Assembly (NCBI RefSeq): GCF_028769735.1
Contig: NC_088188.1
Location: 1,550,001-1,614,000, forward strand
Source of the DNA: Zonotrichia leucophrys gambelii
Taxonomy: Eukaryota > Chordata > Aves > Passeriformes > Passerellidae
Direction: 5' to 3'
DNA length: 64,000 nucleotides
Part shown: positions 46,016 through 59,850 of the stretch, in pieces
Layout of the letters: the number at the start of each line of letters is the position of its first letter
Position numbering within the stretch: position 1 is the stretch's first letter
Notes under the pieces: generated by a model
The model's input: the letters and a program-made list of their open reading frames with translations, nothing else
The model's database searches: none
Told to the model about the DNA's origin: nothing
Position numbers and translations under genes: made by a program

Positions 46016-47665
46016 TTTCCAAGAAGCAGAGGGCAGAGGAGACATCTAATCCAGACATCCTAAAATCCATGGGGCTGCAGGTGGCAGCGTCCAACAGAAA
46101 GCTCAATCCCTTATAAATTATGCAGAGCCCCCACCTGTGGCATGAAATCTCCATCTTGGAGTGAGGGGAACCTTGACAAATAACATTTATTTAAGTTTAA
46201 GAAAAATACTTCAAAACTGGGGGGAAAAAACTGCAGACACTTTCAGTTTTATAGTATTTTCAATTCTTTTCCCAAAGGGAGGTAAAACCAAACCCAAGCA
46301 TTTACCGGGTGCTTGAAGACCAAATCAAGCACATATGATGTTTCAACAGCAGCCCAGTGAAATAATCAATAACCTCCAATTCCACTTATTGACTTTTGCA
46401 CACCCTTGCAGGCATGAGACTCCAGATGAAGGCACTAGAATCACCAGATTGTTCAATTTGCTCTTGCTCAGATATTTCACACTGACATTTTTATGACAGT
46501 GTGTGGAAGCTTCTTTGAAAGAAGCTCTTGAAAGTCAGAGTGGAGTTCAGCTCCCCAAATTCCCTCTTTTGCTTCATTTTGGGATCCAGGGCTGCTTTGA
46601 GCATAATGGAAATATGAAGTATTTCTCTCTCACTATTTTGTCCTCTCTTACAGCTTGAAGGAACTTCAGGAAGAAAGACACCTTCTGTTTATTAATACCA
46701 GAATTACAGAAGATTACACATCTATAAACTGCATTACCATGGGGGAAAAGTGCCTCTGTGTGCCCCCCACACCTCCCTGTGTGTGGGACTGGCTTCCCTG
46801 ACACCCATCCTGTCTTTTTACAAGACTGCTTCAATAATATAATTCTGCACTCTCTAACAGCCACAATAACAACTTGTTTGGACCACTGTGAAGCAGCAGG
46901 AGCTCATTAAGTCCTAGAGAATGTTTGCAGCTATTTTGGCACGGGTGTGATTTGTTATGACATGGGAAAGCTGCACTATTTCACCAGGTTTAATAGGTAA
47001 TAGATATGCCCAAGCACATCCTTCTTGCAAGGCTATGAGGAGCTTTTAGCAATAACCCTCGAGGATGTGTTGGGCAAACTCATCTTGCAACATCTTCAAA
47101 TATAGAGAGAAAATGATGTGAACTATGGAAAATCACCGTGATTCAGGGACAGTGCACTAGACTAGAAGATTAAAGTTCTGCTCCAGCTCCCTCAAGATGC
47201 AGTTAGGTCAGTGCTTGGCCCCGTTTCCTTTTCCAGGATTTAGATGATGAGCTTTCCAGGGCAGGGGCTGGTGTAAAACAAGAATCAGCTCTTGCTTAAG
47301 GCCTCTCTGTATTCGTTTCATGAGAATAATAATAAGGATTTTAAAAAAAGGTCAAATCCAAGCTTGGCAGAATGCCAGAACTCCTCACTGTGGTTCAAAG
47401 AAAGCATTTGAGTAAGTAAATGTAAGATAAAATAATTTATTTCCTTGCACAACTCCCTGTTGTGTTTGAGATGTTTGAGAAGTTCCTCGCTGGGTTTTCT
47501 CCCTTTCCTGTGAAGCTGACAGCCATGAGCATTCAATAATCATGTCCTGAGCTCATGTACTTGGTTTGCCATGGGGTCCTGACAACCACTGACACATCAA
47601 ACCATGTATAATCCTTCTACAACATGCAGGAGGCTGAAACTGTACTGATCTCCAGTGCAACAAGG

Positions 47666-47775
47666 CAAATACACAGAAAATCAATGTAAATACACAGAAA
47701 ATCAATAGAAATACACAGAAAATCAATACAAATACACAAAAATCAATATAAACACACAGAAAATACACAGAAAAT
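47666..47775. repeat. Tandem repeat of ~20-22 bp, about 5 units
   Basis: Units of the form AAATACACAGAAAATCAATRTA, five to six imperfect copies with point changes. On the minus strand it opens a short Phe/Cys/Val/Leu frame, which reflects the repeat and not a gene. Confidence 0.9.
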
Positions 47776-48410
47776 CACATGGGCCCATAAGAAACTATTG
47801 TGGCTCCATTCAACAGATCAGCCCAGTGTGAGACACACATTTATCACACAGGTGTGTGCACTTATTTGCACACTTGTGCACAGGTACACACATACACAAC
47901 TATGGCCACTGCCCTTGTGGGGAGGATTATTTTAATTATCATCAAGACAAGGCTGTCAAACTGATTCTGGGAGAAGGAGGGAGGGCAGCACAAGCAAATG
48001 GTTCAGGCTGCAGGTCAGGACCACACTTGCTCCTCACCCTCCATGTCTGGAGGGATCCAACCCCTCCTGCTCCCAGGAGATGCCAAGCCTGACATTTGTG
48101 CTGGAAGCTCTCCAGCACTCACTTCCAGCTTCCTAAAGTTTGTTTCTGACTAGAAGGGGGGAAAAAACTCCTGTTTAACATTTACCAGCTACCACCAGTT
48201 TTACTGGAAACTGCTGAAAACGTTTAACAGCTTTTCCTCAGGAGGGGTGAGGTGGTGCCACCACGAACACATGAAGTGTTTTCTCCAAGTTACTCCTCTT
48301 CAAGCAAGGCTGAAAAATGAACACTAGATACTAAGTGAGTTTAGAGATAAACAGAAGGGTTTAGGAAACACAAAACTCTGTGGCCCAGGAAATAAGTACA
48401 GGAGGAGATG

Positions 48411-48760
48411 ATAGAATCATTGAATGGTTTGGGATGGAGGGACCTCAAAGCCCACCCAGTGCCACCCCTGCCATGGCAGGGACACCTCCCACTGTCCCAG
48501 GCTGCTCCCAGCCCTGTCCAGCCTGGCCTTGGGCACTGCCAGGGATCCAGAGCTGCTCTGGGCACCCTGTGCCAGGGCCTGCCCACCCTCACAGGGAACA
48601 ATTCCTGCCCAATATCCCATCCAGCCCTGCCCTCTGGCACTGGGAGCCATTCCCTGTGTCCTGTCCCTCCATTCCTTGTCCCCAGTCCCTCTCCAGCTCT
48701 TCTGTGGCCCCCTGTGAGGAAGGACTCTGCTGGCACTGCTCAGCTTTGGGGCCTCACAAG
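48411..48760 (-). mobile_element. CR1 LINE 3' fragment, minus
   Basis: Starts 'tagaatcattgaatggtttgggatggagggacctcaaag' and carries the shared core with a small internal deletion (the ggggcagccac step is lost at 48545-48551). It continues to 'cctgtccctccattccttgtccccagtccctctccagctctt'. Confidence 0.9.
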
Positions 48761-50533
48761 TGACCCCAGCACAGCCCACTCTGTGCCCCTTCCTCTCCCA
48801 CAGGACTCCATCCATTCCCTCCCTTCTTCCTAAAGGACAGAACATCTCTATGGCCGTTTCACATCTCATTCCTGGACTCAAAATCCCTTTCTTTCCTGCT
48901 CCCAGCTCCTCACACCATCAGGCTGGAGCTCCTTTTCCACAGAGGCTTTTTCCCTGGTGCCACCATGGCACAAACCTGCCCAGCAGGAGAATTTACCAGT
49001 CTAATCCCCCCACTTCACAACAACCAGATTATCTCTAAATTAAACACTTGTTCCTTAAATTTCCTCCTTGTCACAATGCCATGGGAAGGTCTTAATCCTA
49101 CAAAGAGCCTGAGGACATCCTGATGCCTCCCCATGAAGACAGAAAGAGCCCACAATGCCAAGATAAATCCTGGGTGTTAAACTAATGCCCAGCTGGGGAT
49201 GTGCCTGCAGCAGGGCTGGTGGCTGCAGCTGGGATTTGCTGAGTGACATCCCCTGCTCCAGAAGGACTTGTGACACACTTGTGCAAGTTACCAGCTGCAG
49301 AGGAATCAGCTCAGCTTGTGATTTAGCCACAGGAGCCCGGGGTAATGGATCCACCCACACTGACAGTGCTGGGGCCTCTGCAGCAGCCTGAGGCCACCAG
49401 AGACAGCCCCACAGAGGGGAGAGATGGAGCAAACACCTCCCACCCCAAACCATGGCCTCTGCAAGTGCAGCCAAACGTGCAGGTGTGCTGGCTGGAGAGG
49501 TGATGGCTCCCCTCAGGTGTGACTGTGGCCTGGCAGAGCCCAAAGCACACCAGCAGCTGCCTCAGCCCAGCCTCCCCTCCTCTCCAGGCTGCCAGGATTA
49601 GAGCTGCTCTCACCACACACAAAGTAAAAACCTCCCTAAGCTTGAATAAAACAGCAAAGTGTTGCTCCCAGCCAAAGACCAGAGCACATTTATGAAGTGA
49701 CTGATCTTCTTTTCACCCACAAACCTGGAGAGACCACAGGCCCTTTGCTGGACCCTGGTAACACATCCAGCCTGGTTCACCTCTCCTCTGCTCCACAGCC
49801 AGGAACACTGCAAGGCTCCCGACTCCTGTCCCAGTCCCTGTGGGCAGCCCAGCCCTGCACAGACCCATCCCTGGGTCACAGGGAGCAGCAGGATCTGCTG
49901 CAGAGGGCAGGACACGCCACTCCCTGCACACAAACCCACTATGTACCACCTAAAGACAGCTCAAAGCAAAACCAGGTTAAATATCAGTGCATGACATCAA
50001 GCACTGCCTTCTCTAATTTTGTATTTTTAAGATCAGATAAAAAAGGAAAGGAAGATTTTTCCCTTGAATGTCTCTTTAAAGATTTTCCAACAGCTTACAC
50101 ACAAAAAAAGCATTTAGACACTTTAATTTCCACTCCAATATGAATACTCTAACCCCAAATGAAACTTATTAAAAATTAAATTCTTATATTAAGTTTAAGA
50201 TGTGTCTCTTTTCTCCCCAGGTCCCATTAAACACTCTCCCTACACACAGTTTAGAAGACAGAAGAGATCCTAGAGAATATTTACAAAGAGAACAAAACCC
50301 CCTGAGGGTTTTTATGTTACTACAACATTAATCTATTTTAATCACACAACAGATTAAAAACAAACAACATTAAATGGTTCTGCAAAGTACAGACCAAGAG
50401 CCTATCTTTGTTGCACAAAAAAAAAACCTCAGAAAAAAAAATAAAGTGCCTGGAAATAGGGTTATTATGGTGTTCCACAGAGACAGCACAGCAAAATCAA
50501 GACTCGGCCACAGAGCTATGCATGGGGAGAAGG

Positions 50534-50708
50534 TCACAGAATAACAGAGTGGGTTGGGTTGGAAGGGGTCTCAAAGCCCATCCAGTGCCACCCCTGCCAT
50601 GGCAGGGACACCTCCCACTGTCCCAGGCTGCTCCAAGCCCTGTCCAGCCTGGCCTTGGGCACTGCCAGGGATCCAGGGGCAGCCACAGCTGCTCTGGGCA
50701 CCCTGTGA
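50534..50708 (-). mobile_element. CR1 LINE 3' fragment, minus, short
   Basis: Starts 'gtcacagaataacagagtgggttgggttggaaggggtctcaaag' and follows the shared core up to 'ctctgggcaccctgtga', where it stops abruptly. It is one of the shortest copies of the core. Confidence 0.9.
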
Positions 50709-52324
50709 TTACTCCAGCAGGTATTTCTGGCATTAATCTTGGTCTCTCTGATGTCCTCACCATTTCCTCCAAGGCAATCCCACCCCTGTTCTCACACTGT
50801 GCCCTTCCCAGGTGTGAGCATCCCCTGGGCACCCCCAAGCCCTGATTTCAGCTGCTTTTAGGGGATGGAGCCCAAGGAGCACAGGCTGCTCCTCAGAGCT
50901 TGAGCAGCTGATCTGAACAGCTCTGGTTTCTGTCCCAGGCTCTGAGATTTATTCAGCCTTTAATTATTTACATCTATTTGCACAGTTTTGGTGCAGTGAA
51001 CAAAAATATCTATTGAGCTGTCCACAGGTCACTGCCCTGAACCATCCCAGTGCACTTAGGGCAGGGGCAGTTCATGGATAGTTCACTCTCCCTATGCTAA
51101 CACAGAACTTCCTCTGCTGCTGCTGGGGCTGTCAGTGGCCTGGACATCTCACCTGATGCTCAGGGCTGGTTTTTCTCATCCTGAATAACCCAGATAATTG
51201 TGCTTTTGTAATTGAGTTTGTCATCTCCCTGCCCACAGACTCCTGATGAAGAACAGCAGCATTCTCTGGGATCTTGCTGCATCCCAGATCAGACTCATAC
51301 AGCCAAATCTTTCCAACAGCTACAAGCCAATGTGCTCCACCATAATCTTATAACCACCTCTGCCCAGAGGACATTGGATGGGAGCAGTTATGTTGGAGCC
51401 CAAAATTACCTAAAGAAACCACAAAGAAAAAAAGAATTGCTCTTGTTCAAAGGCAAGGAGCTGTTAAGATTCCCTGAAACAAGTGCAAGCATTTCACAGG
51501 GATGCTCTGATAACACAGGGTGCTCCAGGCAGCTCTTTTATCTCAACACTGCCAACTCAGCTGCCAAAGCATCCAAAACCTTCAAGGGAATGATTTGTGT
51601 GGTTACTCCAGATTTACCAGGAGATAGAGCTCACACTGCACATCGGTGGGAGCAGCTGCAGTTGTTCCTGGCAGCATCACTGAGGGTGTGGAGGGGGAAG
51701 GTGCAGGGGGTTCTGCACAACAGCCCTACGAAAATCTTCCACTATGTTTATTCAGTAGATTTACTCCCAACGTGGTGCAATCCCTGACAGGATTTGATTA
51801 CTTCATCCCAGCATTCTTTCTTCCCCAAGCAGCTGCTGCAATGGATAATCCCCCATTCACCGTGGGGGACAAAGGGAGGGATGAGCAGTCCCTGCCCCTG
51901 GCTGCACTTTGGGGTGGCTGTGCCCAGGCTGGGAGCAGGGAGGGAGCACTGCAATGCTGCTGCCCTGCTGGGATCAGGGGAGATCCACTCCCTCCCTCTC
52001 CAGGACCAAGCACTGACACGGCCCAGGAAAACACTCCCAAAGCCTGTCACAGCATGTGCAGCACCCAGAGATTCCCATCATGGCTGGAAATGTTTTCATG
52101 CCACAGACATGGAGTGTCTGCATCTGTCACCCCCTGGGTGACACTGCTGAGGGGTCCCAGGGGTCACCAGGCCTTGGGAGAAGGAACAGACCAGCTGTGA
52201 CCACAGCAGCAACACAGGCACAGTCCCAGACGTGGGACACAGGGACAGGACACAGAGGATGACACAAGGACTTCACTTAACTAATGGCAAATATGCACAC
52301 GGTGTAAATCTCTGCCTAGGTGAG

Positions 52325-52640
52325 ATCACAGAATCATGAAATGGTTTGGGTTGCAAGGGACCTCAAAGACCATCTGATCCCAACCTGCCATGGCAGGGAC
52401 ACCTCCCATTGTCCCCCTGTCCAGCCTGGCCTTGGGCACTGCCAGGGATCCAGGGGCAGCCCCAGCTGCTCTGGGCACCCTGTGCCAGGGCCTGCCCACC
52501 CTCACAGGGAAGAATTTATTCCTGTATCCAACCTAAACCCATTCTCTGTCCATTTGAAGCCATTTCCCTTTTTCCTTGTAAATAAACTCTCTCCATCTTT
52601 CTTGCTGGCTCCCTTCAGACATCAGGACGTCACAATGAGG
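52325..52640 (-). mobile_element. CR1 LINE 3' fragment, minus
   Basis: Starts 'cacagaatcatgaaatggtttgggttgcaagggacctcaaagacc'. The core has lost the 'caggctgctcccagcc' segment (near 52415). It continues 'caacctaaacccattctctgtccatttgaagccatttccc'. The right edge is approximate. Confidence 0.88.
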
Positions 52641-53417
52641 AGATTCTTCACTGCTCTTACAGCTTGACAAAACTTTGTAGTGTTTTCAGTCACAAATGTA
52701 AAACCCACCACAAGTCAATGCCCCTTCTTAGGAACCTGCTTCAAAAACCAGAGGATGTATATTCAGGGCTTTCTTTATTTGCATTGCAGTTTTTAGCCTC
52801 ATGAAAGGGAATGCCTTTCACATAATGGTATTACTTAAGGATCTAAGATAACAACAACAACAAAAAAAAGATGATGAGACTTCAGATAAAATCATGAAAG
52901 GCAGTAATGCTGCATCTTATTACCACTCCATGGTAATTCAGCTTCTCTTAGTAGTGGTAAGGGCCTCTCTAAGAGCAGACAAGAGCTGCTGTTGAGCTCT
53001 GCTAATGATGCAGGAGATGGAACCGTGAGGCAGCAGCTCCTTCCAGGGCCACACACTTGGCAAGGTAACATTATCTCTGCATTTTACAGGTTTTCACAGT
53101 AAAAAAGCACTCTTCCAAACCATATGCAATAATATTGTGAATGAACTTTCATCTGCTTAAGTAACCATCAGCTCACAAAAGGAAGAGATGAAGTAGCTGT
53201 GCCCTGGTGAATGGATGGTGTAAATGTGTGTCAGGGGCTGAATCTCTGCAGGGTTTGTTCATTCACCTGTTTGAAACTGCAGAGGCACCATACCCACACC
53301 TGGATTTGACCCAGCTGCTGCAGCTAGGAAACACCAGCTTTAAAAAATATCAGGAAACACTTAAGGATAGTAAATGCTCAGCTCTGTGTTTATCCAAGCT
53401 CCTGGCACAGCACCTTT

Positions 53418-53478
53418 GAGTCACAGAATCACTAAGGGTGGAAAAGACCTCTAAGATCATTGAGTCCACTAAAAATGA
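53418..53478 (-). mobile_element. Short CR1 3' end
   Basis: 'agtcacagaatcactaagggtggaaaagacctctaagatcattgagtcca' is a reverse-complement CR1 terminus of about 60 bp with one octamer. Similarity ends at about 53478. Confidence 0.7.
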
Positions 53479-54662
53479 CTTTAAAACATCCCCTCTCACA
53501 CACCACAGTGTGAGGACAGGATACACTCCCCATCCTGACCCTTCACCATTCCTAATGACCCAGTACCCACCCAATGTGCAGCTCAAAGGATTGAACACTG
53601 ACTCAGAAGGAAAAGCACCCCTGTGTGCAGCAGCAACACAAGGGTGAGATCTCAGCACTCTCACAGTCAAAGGGCTTGGGGGAAAGTGTGGAGAAAGTTT
53701 TTCATCTTCCTATTCCCAAAATAATCCTGGGTGTCCATTCCAGAACTCCAATTCTGGATATCAGGAATGACAACAGAGCAGCTCAATGAAGCAAGAGTTA
53801 TTCAGGGAGGAATATTTCAGCCAAATAAGTGCAATGATTATTGGTTGGAATATATGATACACAAGAAACACAGCAAAGAAAAACAGAGTAAGAAAACCAT
53901 ACTTTCTTCACTTGTATTATTTTCTTGAAATTTTATTTTCTTGAAATTTAATTTTCAAGAGATTCTTGATGATAGCCTTCTCCCACACACTCTGCAGTCA
54001 GGCATCATTCAGTCTGGGAGTTGGGGCTGGGCTACCATGTACAGCCTCCTCTTTGCTAAACAACTCCTGTCCCACACTAAAAGAATAAAATTACTCCAAC
54101 TAAATGGATTTCACTTTTTTTAAAAACAGAAGAACACACTGTCTTCTAGACTTTAAATTCCAATACAGCCAACTAAATTAAAACAAAGTACACACTACCA
54201 AATGTTCTCACTAATGAGACCAAAATCACTCTAAAAACTGAACATCAGTTAATCTTCCAGCTAAGAATATCACATAGGGAAGACAAGAGAATCTTGCCAG
54301 TAATCTTAAAATGAAGACTGATAAGGCAAAAAAAACCCAACTCAGAGCAGCTTGTGCTCCATTGATGCTCTGGTTGGTGGTTAACACCCCCAGCACCAAG
54401 GGGTGCTCCCTGACACAGGGCCACAGCACTTTTCCAAAATCATCCCCAGGAGGGAACAATCCAGAAGGGTTTTATTTAACACAGCATCACAGTCAGGCTA
54501 AAAAAGTCCTTCCAGCTCCTAAATCCCTTTCTGAAAGAGGTGGCCTCGTGTTTGGGTACCAGCCCCTGCCTCTGCTGTGTTATTGTCATAGCAGAGGAGT
54601 GGAGCTCTGAGTGCTGCCCTCGACACCCCAGGCTGTCACTGTGGCCTGGGACCAGACAGGCT

Positions 54663-54822
54663 CCATCCCCATCCCATCCCATCCATCCCATCCCATCCCA
54701 TCCCATCCCATCCCATCCCATCCCATCCCATCCCATCCCATCCCACCCCATTATCCCATCCCATTCATCCCACCCCATTATCCCATCCCATCCCATCCCA
54801 CCCCATTATCCCATCCCCACCC
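54663..54822. repeat. (ATCCC)n pentamer repeat
   Basis: About 160 bp dominated by CCCAT pentamers, with CCATT and ACCCC variants in the right half. On the minus strand the GGGAT/GGGGT units give Trp/Asp/Gly-rich frames without coding meaning. Confidence 0.95.
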
Positions 54823-56283
54823 CAGGGCACACAGGCACTGCAGAGCCATCCCAAAGCCCTGCTTGGGGAATGGGCTGGGGCAGGGGAAGGGCCATGGGCT
54901 GGTTTGGGATCCCACAGCTCTGCAGACTCCAGGAGATCCCTTCTCCAGCTCCTTGGACAGCTCAGCCTGAGTGACCAAGCAGAGGACACACCCCAGTGCA
55001 GCAGCAGAGGGAAATGAGAAAGATCATGGAGCTGTTCTGAGCCTCTGCAGTGCCCTCCTGGAGGAGGATTTAGCCCCTCTGGGTCTGCTGGGCAGCCCCA
55101 GGGATGGATCCCAGCCAGGACAAAAGCACAGCAACTCCTGGCTGACCAGGAGATTTCCACAGTGGGAAATCTGATCACTGAGCCAGGCTCTTGTCAAGCT
55201 CATTAAATTAAAACATCTCAACAAACCTCACCAATGTTACCAGAACTGAAATGAGTTTCAGCAGCTCTTCTCTTGGGAATGGAGTTATCAGTCAAGCCCA
55301 AACATGAACAGGACCTAAGCAAGAGCTAAAAAGCAGAGGAATTGCAACCCTGCCTCTCATCTGCTTCTTGGAAAGCCATTTCTTAGATAACTAAAAGGCA
55401 GATAAATAACAGAAAAGGATCTGCACTAAGTAGATAATTTGTTTTCAGTGATGTAAGTGGCAAATGCTGAATTTCTTTTTCATCTTGCCTTGAGTTGCAG
55501 CAAACTGTCACTCTTACATGGGCAGCAAGGGAAAAACATACTTATTATTAGAAAACAATCACTGCCAGATCTGATAACAATCTGACATTAACAACTGTGG
55601 GGATTCTGCTGCCAAGGATGTCTTGTGTTATTTAGAAAACAGAAAAGAAAAAATTCCTGAGGGGAGAAAGCACACAAACAAATAATTGTTTTACATCCTA
55701 TTAATAAACCTCTACAGCTCATGCTTCCCTCAGAAAACACTTATGGTCCTGCTATCACCTTCCAGAGCAAGTTACCAAATGACATTTACCATTCCTGAGG
55801 CTAAAAACGCCAATCACTACTGTCCCAGAACCTGCCACAATCAGGGGTGGTGCTGTTTTCCTCCAGCCATTCTGCAGGGGGACATGACCTCCTTTTGTAG
55901 TGCCTCCTGCTCCCCACAGCCAGGGCTGCAGGGATTTACTCCCTCCTTTATTTTTCCAGTCCTAATCCCTGTTTGCAGCTCCAACAGTAGCACCATTCAC
56001 ACAGCCAAAGACATTCCAGAGGTCAAGATCAGCTTTTAGGTGACTTGAGCTGGGTACAAAACTCTCCACTTGGCTTCTGACTCCCAGCTTCAGCCAGTGG
56101 GGGATCTGTCAGCCCACTGACCCCATCCAAACCCAGCTAAAGCCTTTGCACAGCAAATATTTTGAATATTTTGTCTGTACCTTCTGAGGATGCACCTAAA
56201 TGGATTCCAATGTGCACAGCAGTAAGAGCATTAAGGGAGTAGTAAAACACCAGAGGCTTTTTGAGTTTCACCAAAGGCTGTAG

Positions 56284-56667
56284 TGTCACAGACATATTTT
56301 ATGGAAAATTCTTTCCTTAGGATTTTTCCTCCTGAGAAGCTGGGAGGCCTCAGGAACAAAATGTAAACATTGATTATCTGCTGCTGTGGAATGCAACAGG
56401 TGCATCTGTGATTGGTCTCATGTGGTTGTTTCTAATTAATGGTCAATCACAGTCAGTTGGTTTGGACACAGAGCCCGAGCCACAAGCCTTTGTTATCATT
56501 CTTTGCTATTCTATTCTTAGCCAGCCTTCTGATGAAATCCTTTTTTCTATTCTTTTAGTATAGTTTTAATATAATATATATCATAAAATAATAAATCAGC
56601 CTTCTGAAACATGGAGTCAGATCCTCATCTCTTCCCTCATCCTCAGACCCCTGTGAACACCGTCACA
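56284..56667 (+). mobile_element. Solo LTR of an endogenous retrovirus, copy B
   Basis: 384 bp beginning TGTCACAG and ending CGTCACA. It is alignable along its whole length with 15099-15480, including the 'ttttaatataatatatatcataaaataataaat' segment with the poly(A) signal. The flanking hexamers are CTGTAG and CTGTGG, again one mismatch apart. No internal viral genes are present. It is oriented opposite to AUTS2. Confidence 0.8.
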
Positions 56668-57854
56668 CTGTGGGATAGTTTCACTTCTCCATAACAGGTT
56701 AGGAAGTCACTAAAAATAATAATCAGAGCTAATCAGAGCATTGAAAGGGCCAGAAAACCATATCCAGATGCATCTAAATAGGTGAACTAACAATTTAGAT
56801 GGTTCAAATAAAGGAAGACAATTTTTCATTTTGGTTTTTACATGTCTTGAAGGACTCAGCCACAGAGGCACTGCAGCTGCTGAGGTTCCTGCACTCACTG
56901 AAGTCATTGAGGTCATTGAAGCTCCTCTGCCCACTGCTCATGCTGAATTCACTGAGAATCCTTCTCAGCTGTTGGTGTTTTTTACACTGTGTACTGCATT
57001 TTCCTACTGAGTTTGTATCTGTTCTTAGATTTTACACAAAAGATTTTTTTTAGGCAAGTTCAGGTTCTGTGTGTGCAGACAAAGTGGGGATTTGAGTGGG
57101 GTGTGTGGAAAGATTTTTCACAAAACGCTCTCTCCATCTGAAAATGAAGTTTTGTTTCTTCACTGCTATTTTCTGGAGTTGAAAATAAACCTTTACATCC
57201 TGCACCATTCTGCAATACTGTCCTCACCCCTCTGTGTTAAACCTCAGCTGTGCCCCAGGCTCACAGAAGCCACTCCAACACTGAAAATGGGACAAAACCT
57301 GCAGCCAGGTCTTGAGCACATCACAGAAATCTCTTCATCTTTAAAGGCCCAGGAATTCTCTGCACTCTCATGGCCATTCCTGATCACAGGCAGCCACCAG
57401 GCCTGTCCTGGATTGCTCCACATGGTGCTGGATTTAAACCAAGCCACTGCCCAGGACTGGCTGGGGCAGCAAAAAGCATCCAAGAACCATGAGGAGCCTC
57501 CAATGTCTGAGCAGGGCTGAACCCAGGGGGCACAGAACACAGAATCATGGAATCCTACCAGCCCTCTGCCACATACTGAACTTCATCTACCTCCAACCCC
57601 TCCACCAAATACCAGGAGAGAGGCCCCAGTCTCTCTGATGGTCCCAGCCCCTCCACTGCCTGTAAAGGCCTTTGCAAGACAAATCCCACTGACAGGAGAC
57701 TCCCTGCTGGACCTTCCTCCTCCCCTGTGCTCCTCACTGTCCTTGTTTTGCTCTGGCTGCTTGGCTTGGGTTTTTCCCTGCAGTGGTGGAACACAGAGCT
57801 GGTGGAGTGTGTGACCCTGACAGCCCTGGAGCTGCTCCTGCCCCAGCCCAGCCC

Positions 57855-58497
57855 TGGAGCTCATCTCCACACCCTCTGCAGTCCCTGGAGCTCTGGTGCT
57901 CTCCTCACCCTGTGCAGTCCCTGGAGCTCTGGAGCTCTCCTCCTCACCCTCTGCAGTTCCCTGGAGCTCTCCTCACCCTCTGCAGTCCCTGGAGCTCTGG
58001 AGCTCTCCTCCTCACCCTCTGCACTTCCCTGGAGCTTTTCTCTTCACCCTGTGCAGTTCCTGGAACTCTGGAGCTCTTCTCCTCACCCTCTGCAGTTCCT
58101 GGAGCTCTCCTCACCCTCTGCAGTTCCTGGAGCTCTCCTCCTCACCCTCTGCAGTTCCCTGGAGCTCTCCTCCTTACACTCTGCCGTTCCTGGAGCTCTC
58201 CTCCTTACCCTCTGCAGTTCCTGGAGCTCCCCTCCTCACCCTCTGCAGTTCCTGGAGCTCTCCTCCTCACCCTCTGCAGTTCCTGGAGCTCTCCTCACCC
58301 TCTGCAGTTCCTGGAGCTCTCCTCCTCACCCTCTGCAGTTCCCTGGAGCTCTCCTCCTCACCCTCTGCAGTTCCTGGAGCTCTCCTCACCCTCTGCAGTT
58401 CCTGGAGCTCTCCTCACCCTCTGCAGTTCCTGGAGCTCTCCTCCTCACCCTCTGCAGTTCCCTGGAGCTCTCCTCCTCACCCTGGGCAGTTCCAGCC
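57855..58497. repeat. Minisatellite, ~20 units of 28-32 bp
   Basis: The unit is close to GCAGTTCCTGGAGCTCTCC plus TCACCCTCT, with optional extra CTC and extra C giving 28, 29, 31 or 32 bp. The first units contain an added 'ggagctctg' step. Nearly every unit has GAGCTC and CTGCAG. The plus-strand unit contains no stop triplet, so all three plus frames stay open for more than 200 codons; none of these starts with ATG. It is therefore a repeat, not a gene. Confidence 0.95.
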
Positions 58498-59656
58498 TCT
58501 GCAGGGTGACCTGGGCACCGACTCTTCCCTGCTGAGAGTGCAAATCACTCACCAAGTTTAGCTTCATTTTGACTGTGCCTACCAGGGAAGGGTCACTCAC
58601 AGACTCCATCATCTCCTCCCTTGTCTCAAAAGATTATAATTTGTCCATTGCAATTCACATCAGGATGCAATTTGGCAGGTAAGTTAGAAGTCTGGAGGCA
58701 ATTATTTTTCTTTCTTTGGAGAAATGGGTTATATTCATTCAGTTATTTCTCAGTTATTTATTTTAGATGGAGCACAGGGGGGAAAAAAGGGAAAGGAAAA
58801 CAAGATGGGTTTAGATTTTATGATAGGCTTGACACTTGATGTTTTGACATCTTAGCAGGGTTGATTATACTGATATATGCAATGCATGATCTGACTCTAC
58901 CCAAGAGGAAAGGGCTGTAACAGAGTGTCTCAGCTCTTACAGCCAGGTATTCATGTGCCAATGAAAACAAGCATTATGGCAAATCCTCAGGACTCACCCC
59001 CACAGAACAGTCACAGCTATTATTAGCCAGTGTAAATCACCTCATTTGTAACAGATGAGATTTCTTCCTTTGAATCCGATGAGTGATGTGCTGCTCTCAG
59101 CTTACCAGGAAACACCTTTCTTAAACCAGTGATTTTCCTTAGAAACACAGCCAAAAACTACATTTAAATTATATTCAGGTTTTTACAGCAGCACAAGGGA
59201 CAGGGACCTTCCTGCCCAGAGCTGACCCTGCTCTGAGCTCTGCTGCCAAACACACCCTGATGTTCACACCATCACCCAGCCTTGCCAGTGCCAAGGTGTT
59301 CTCTGGACACCACAAATTAAAGGATTAACATCCAGATCTAAGGAATAACCTGGACAAAACAGAAAGGATTAAATCTGGATGAGTGGCTTTTCCCCACCAC
59401 AGCCTCCTTGTAAAGCTCTGGTGGAGGTAATGACAGTTTTCCAGCTGGATTTTTCCAGACCCTGCTCTATTATATTTTCATTATTTTCTCTATTATCTCT
59501 TTACCCTGTAAATATGGTTTCCACATGGCTCAAAGAACAACTACCAGAAGCCCTCCCTTTTCTCATCTGTGCTCACCAGATGGATTTGGAGAAGAATGGC
59601 TGAGCCCAGCTCTGTCAGCAGCTCCCAGGGTGGACTCAGCCTGTGCTGCCCTTTCC

Positions 59657-59850
59657 CAGCATCCCAGAATGGTTTGGGTTGGAGGGGACCTTAAATCCCA
59701 CCCAGTGCCACCCCTGCCATGGCAGGGACACCTCCCACTGTCCCAGGGTGTCCCAATGTCCAGCCTGGCCTTGGGCACTGCCAGGGATGCAGGGGCAACT
59801 CCAGCTGTGCCAGGACCTGCCCACCCTCCCAGGGATTTTCAATCTCTACT
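59657..59850 (-). mobile_element. CR1 LINE 3' fragment, minus
   Basis: Starts 'agcatcccagaatggtttgggttggaggggaccttaaatccca'. The core is present but with two deletions (after 'cccagg' near 59747, and after 'cagctg' near 59804). This is a diverged relative of the neighbouring copies. Confidence 0.88.

Noticed and set aside
51212..51787. 191-codon plus-strand frame of mixed composition
   Set aside because: No ATG near the start (TTG), no domain and no promoter or splice context. It looks like chance within the intron.
57727..58561. Three overlapping plus-strand frames of 221-260 codons, one with a hydrophobic start
   Set aside because: None begins with ATG. All three frames are open because the minisatellite unit lacks stop triplets.
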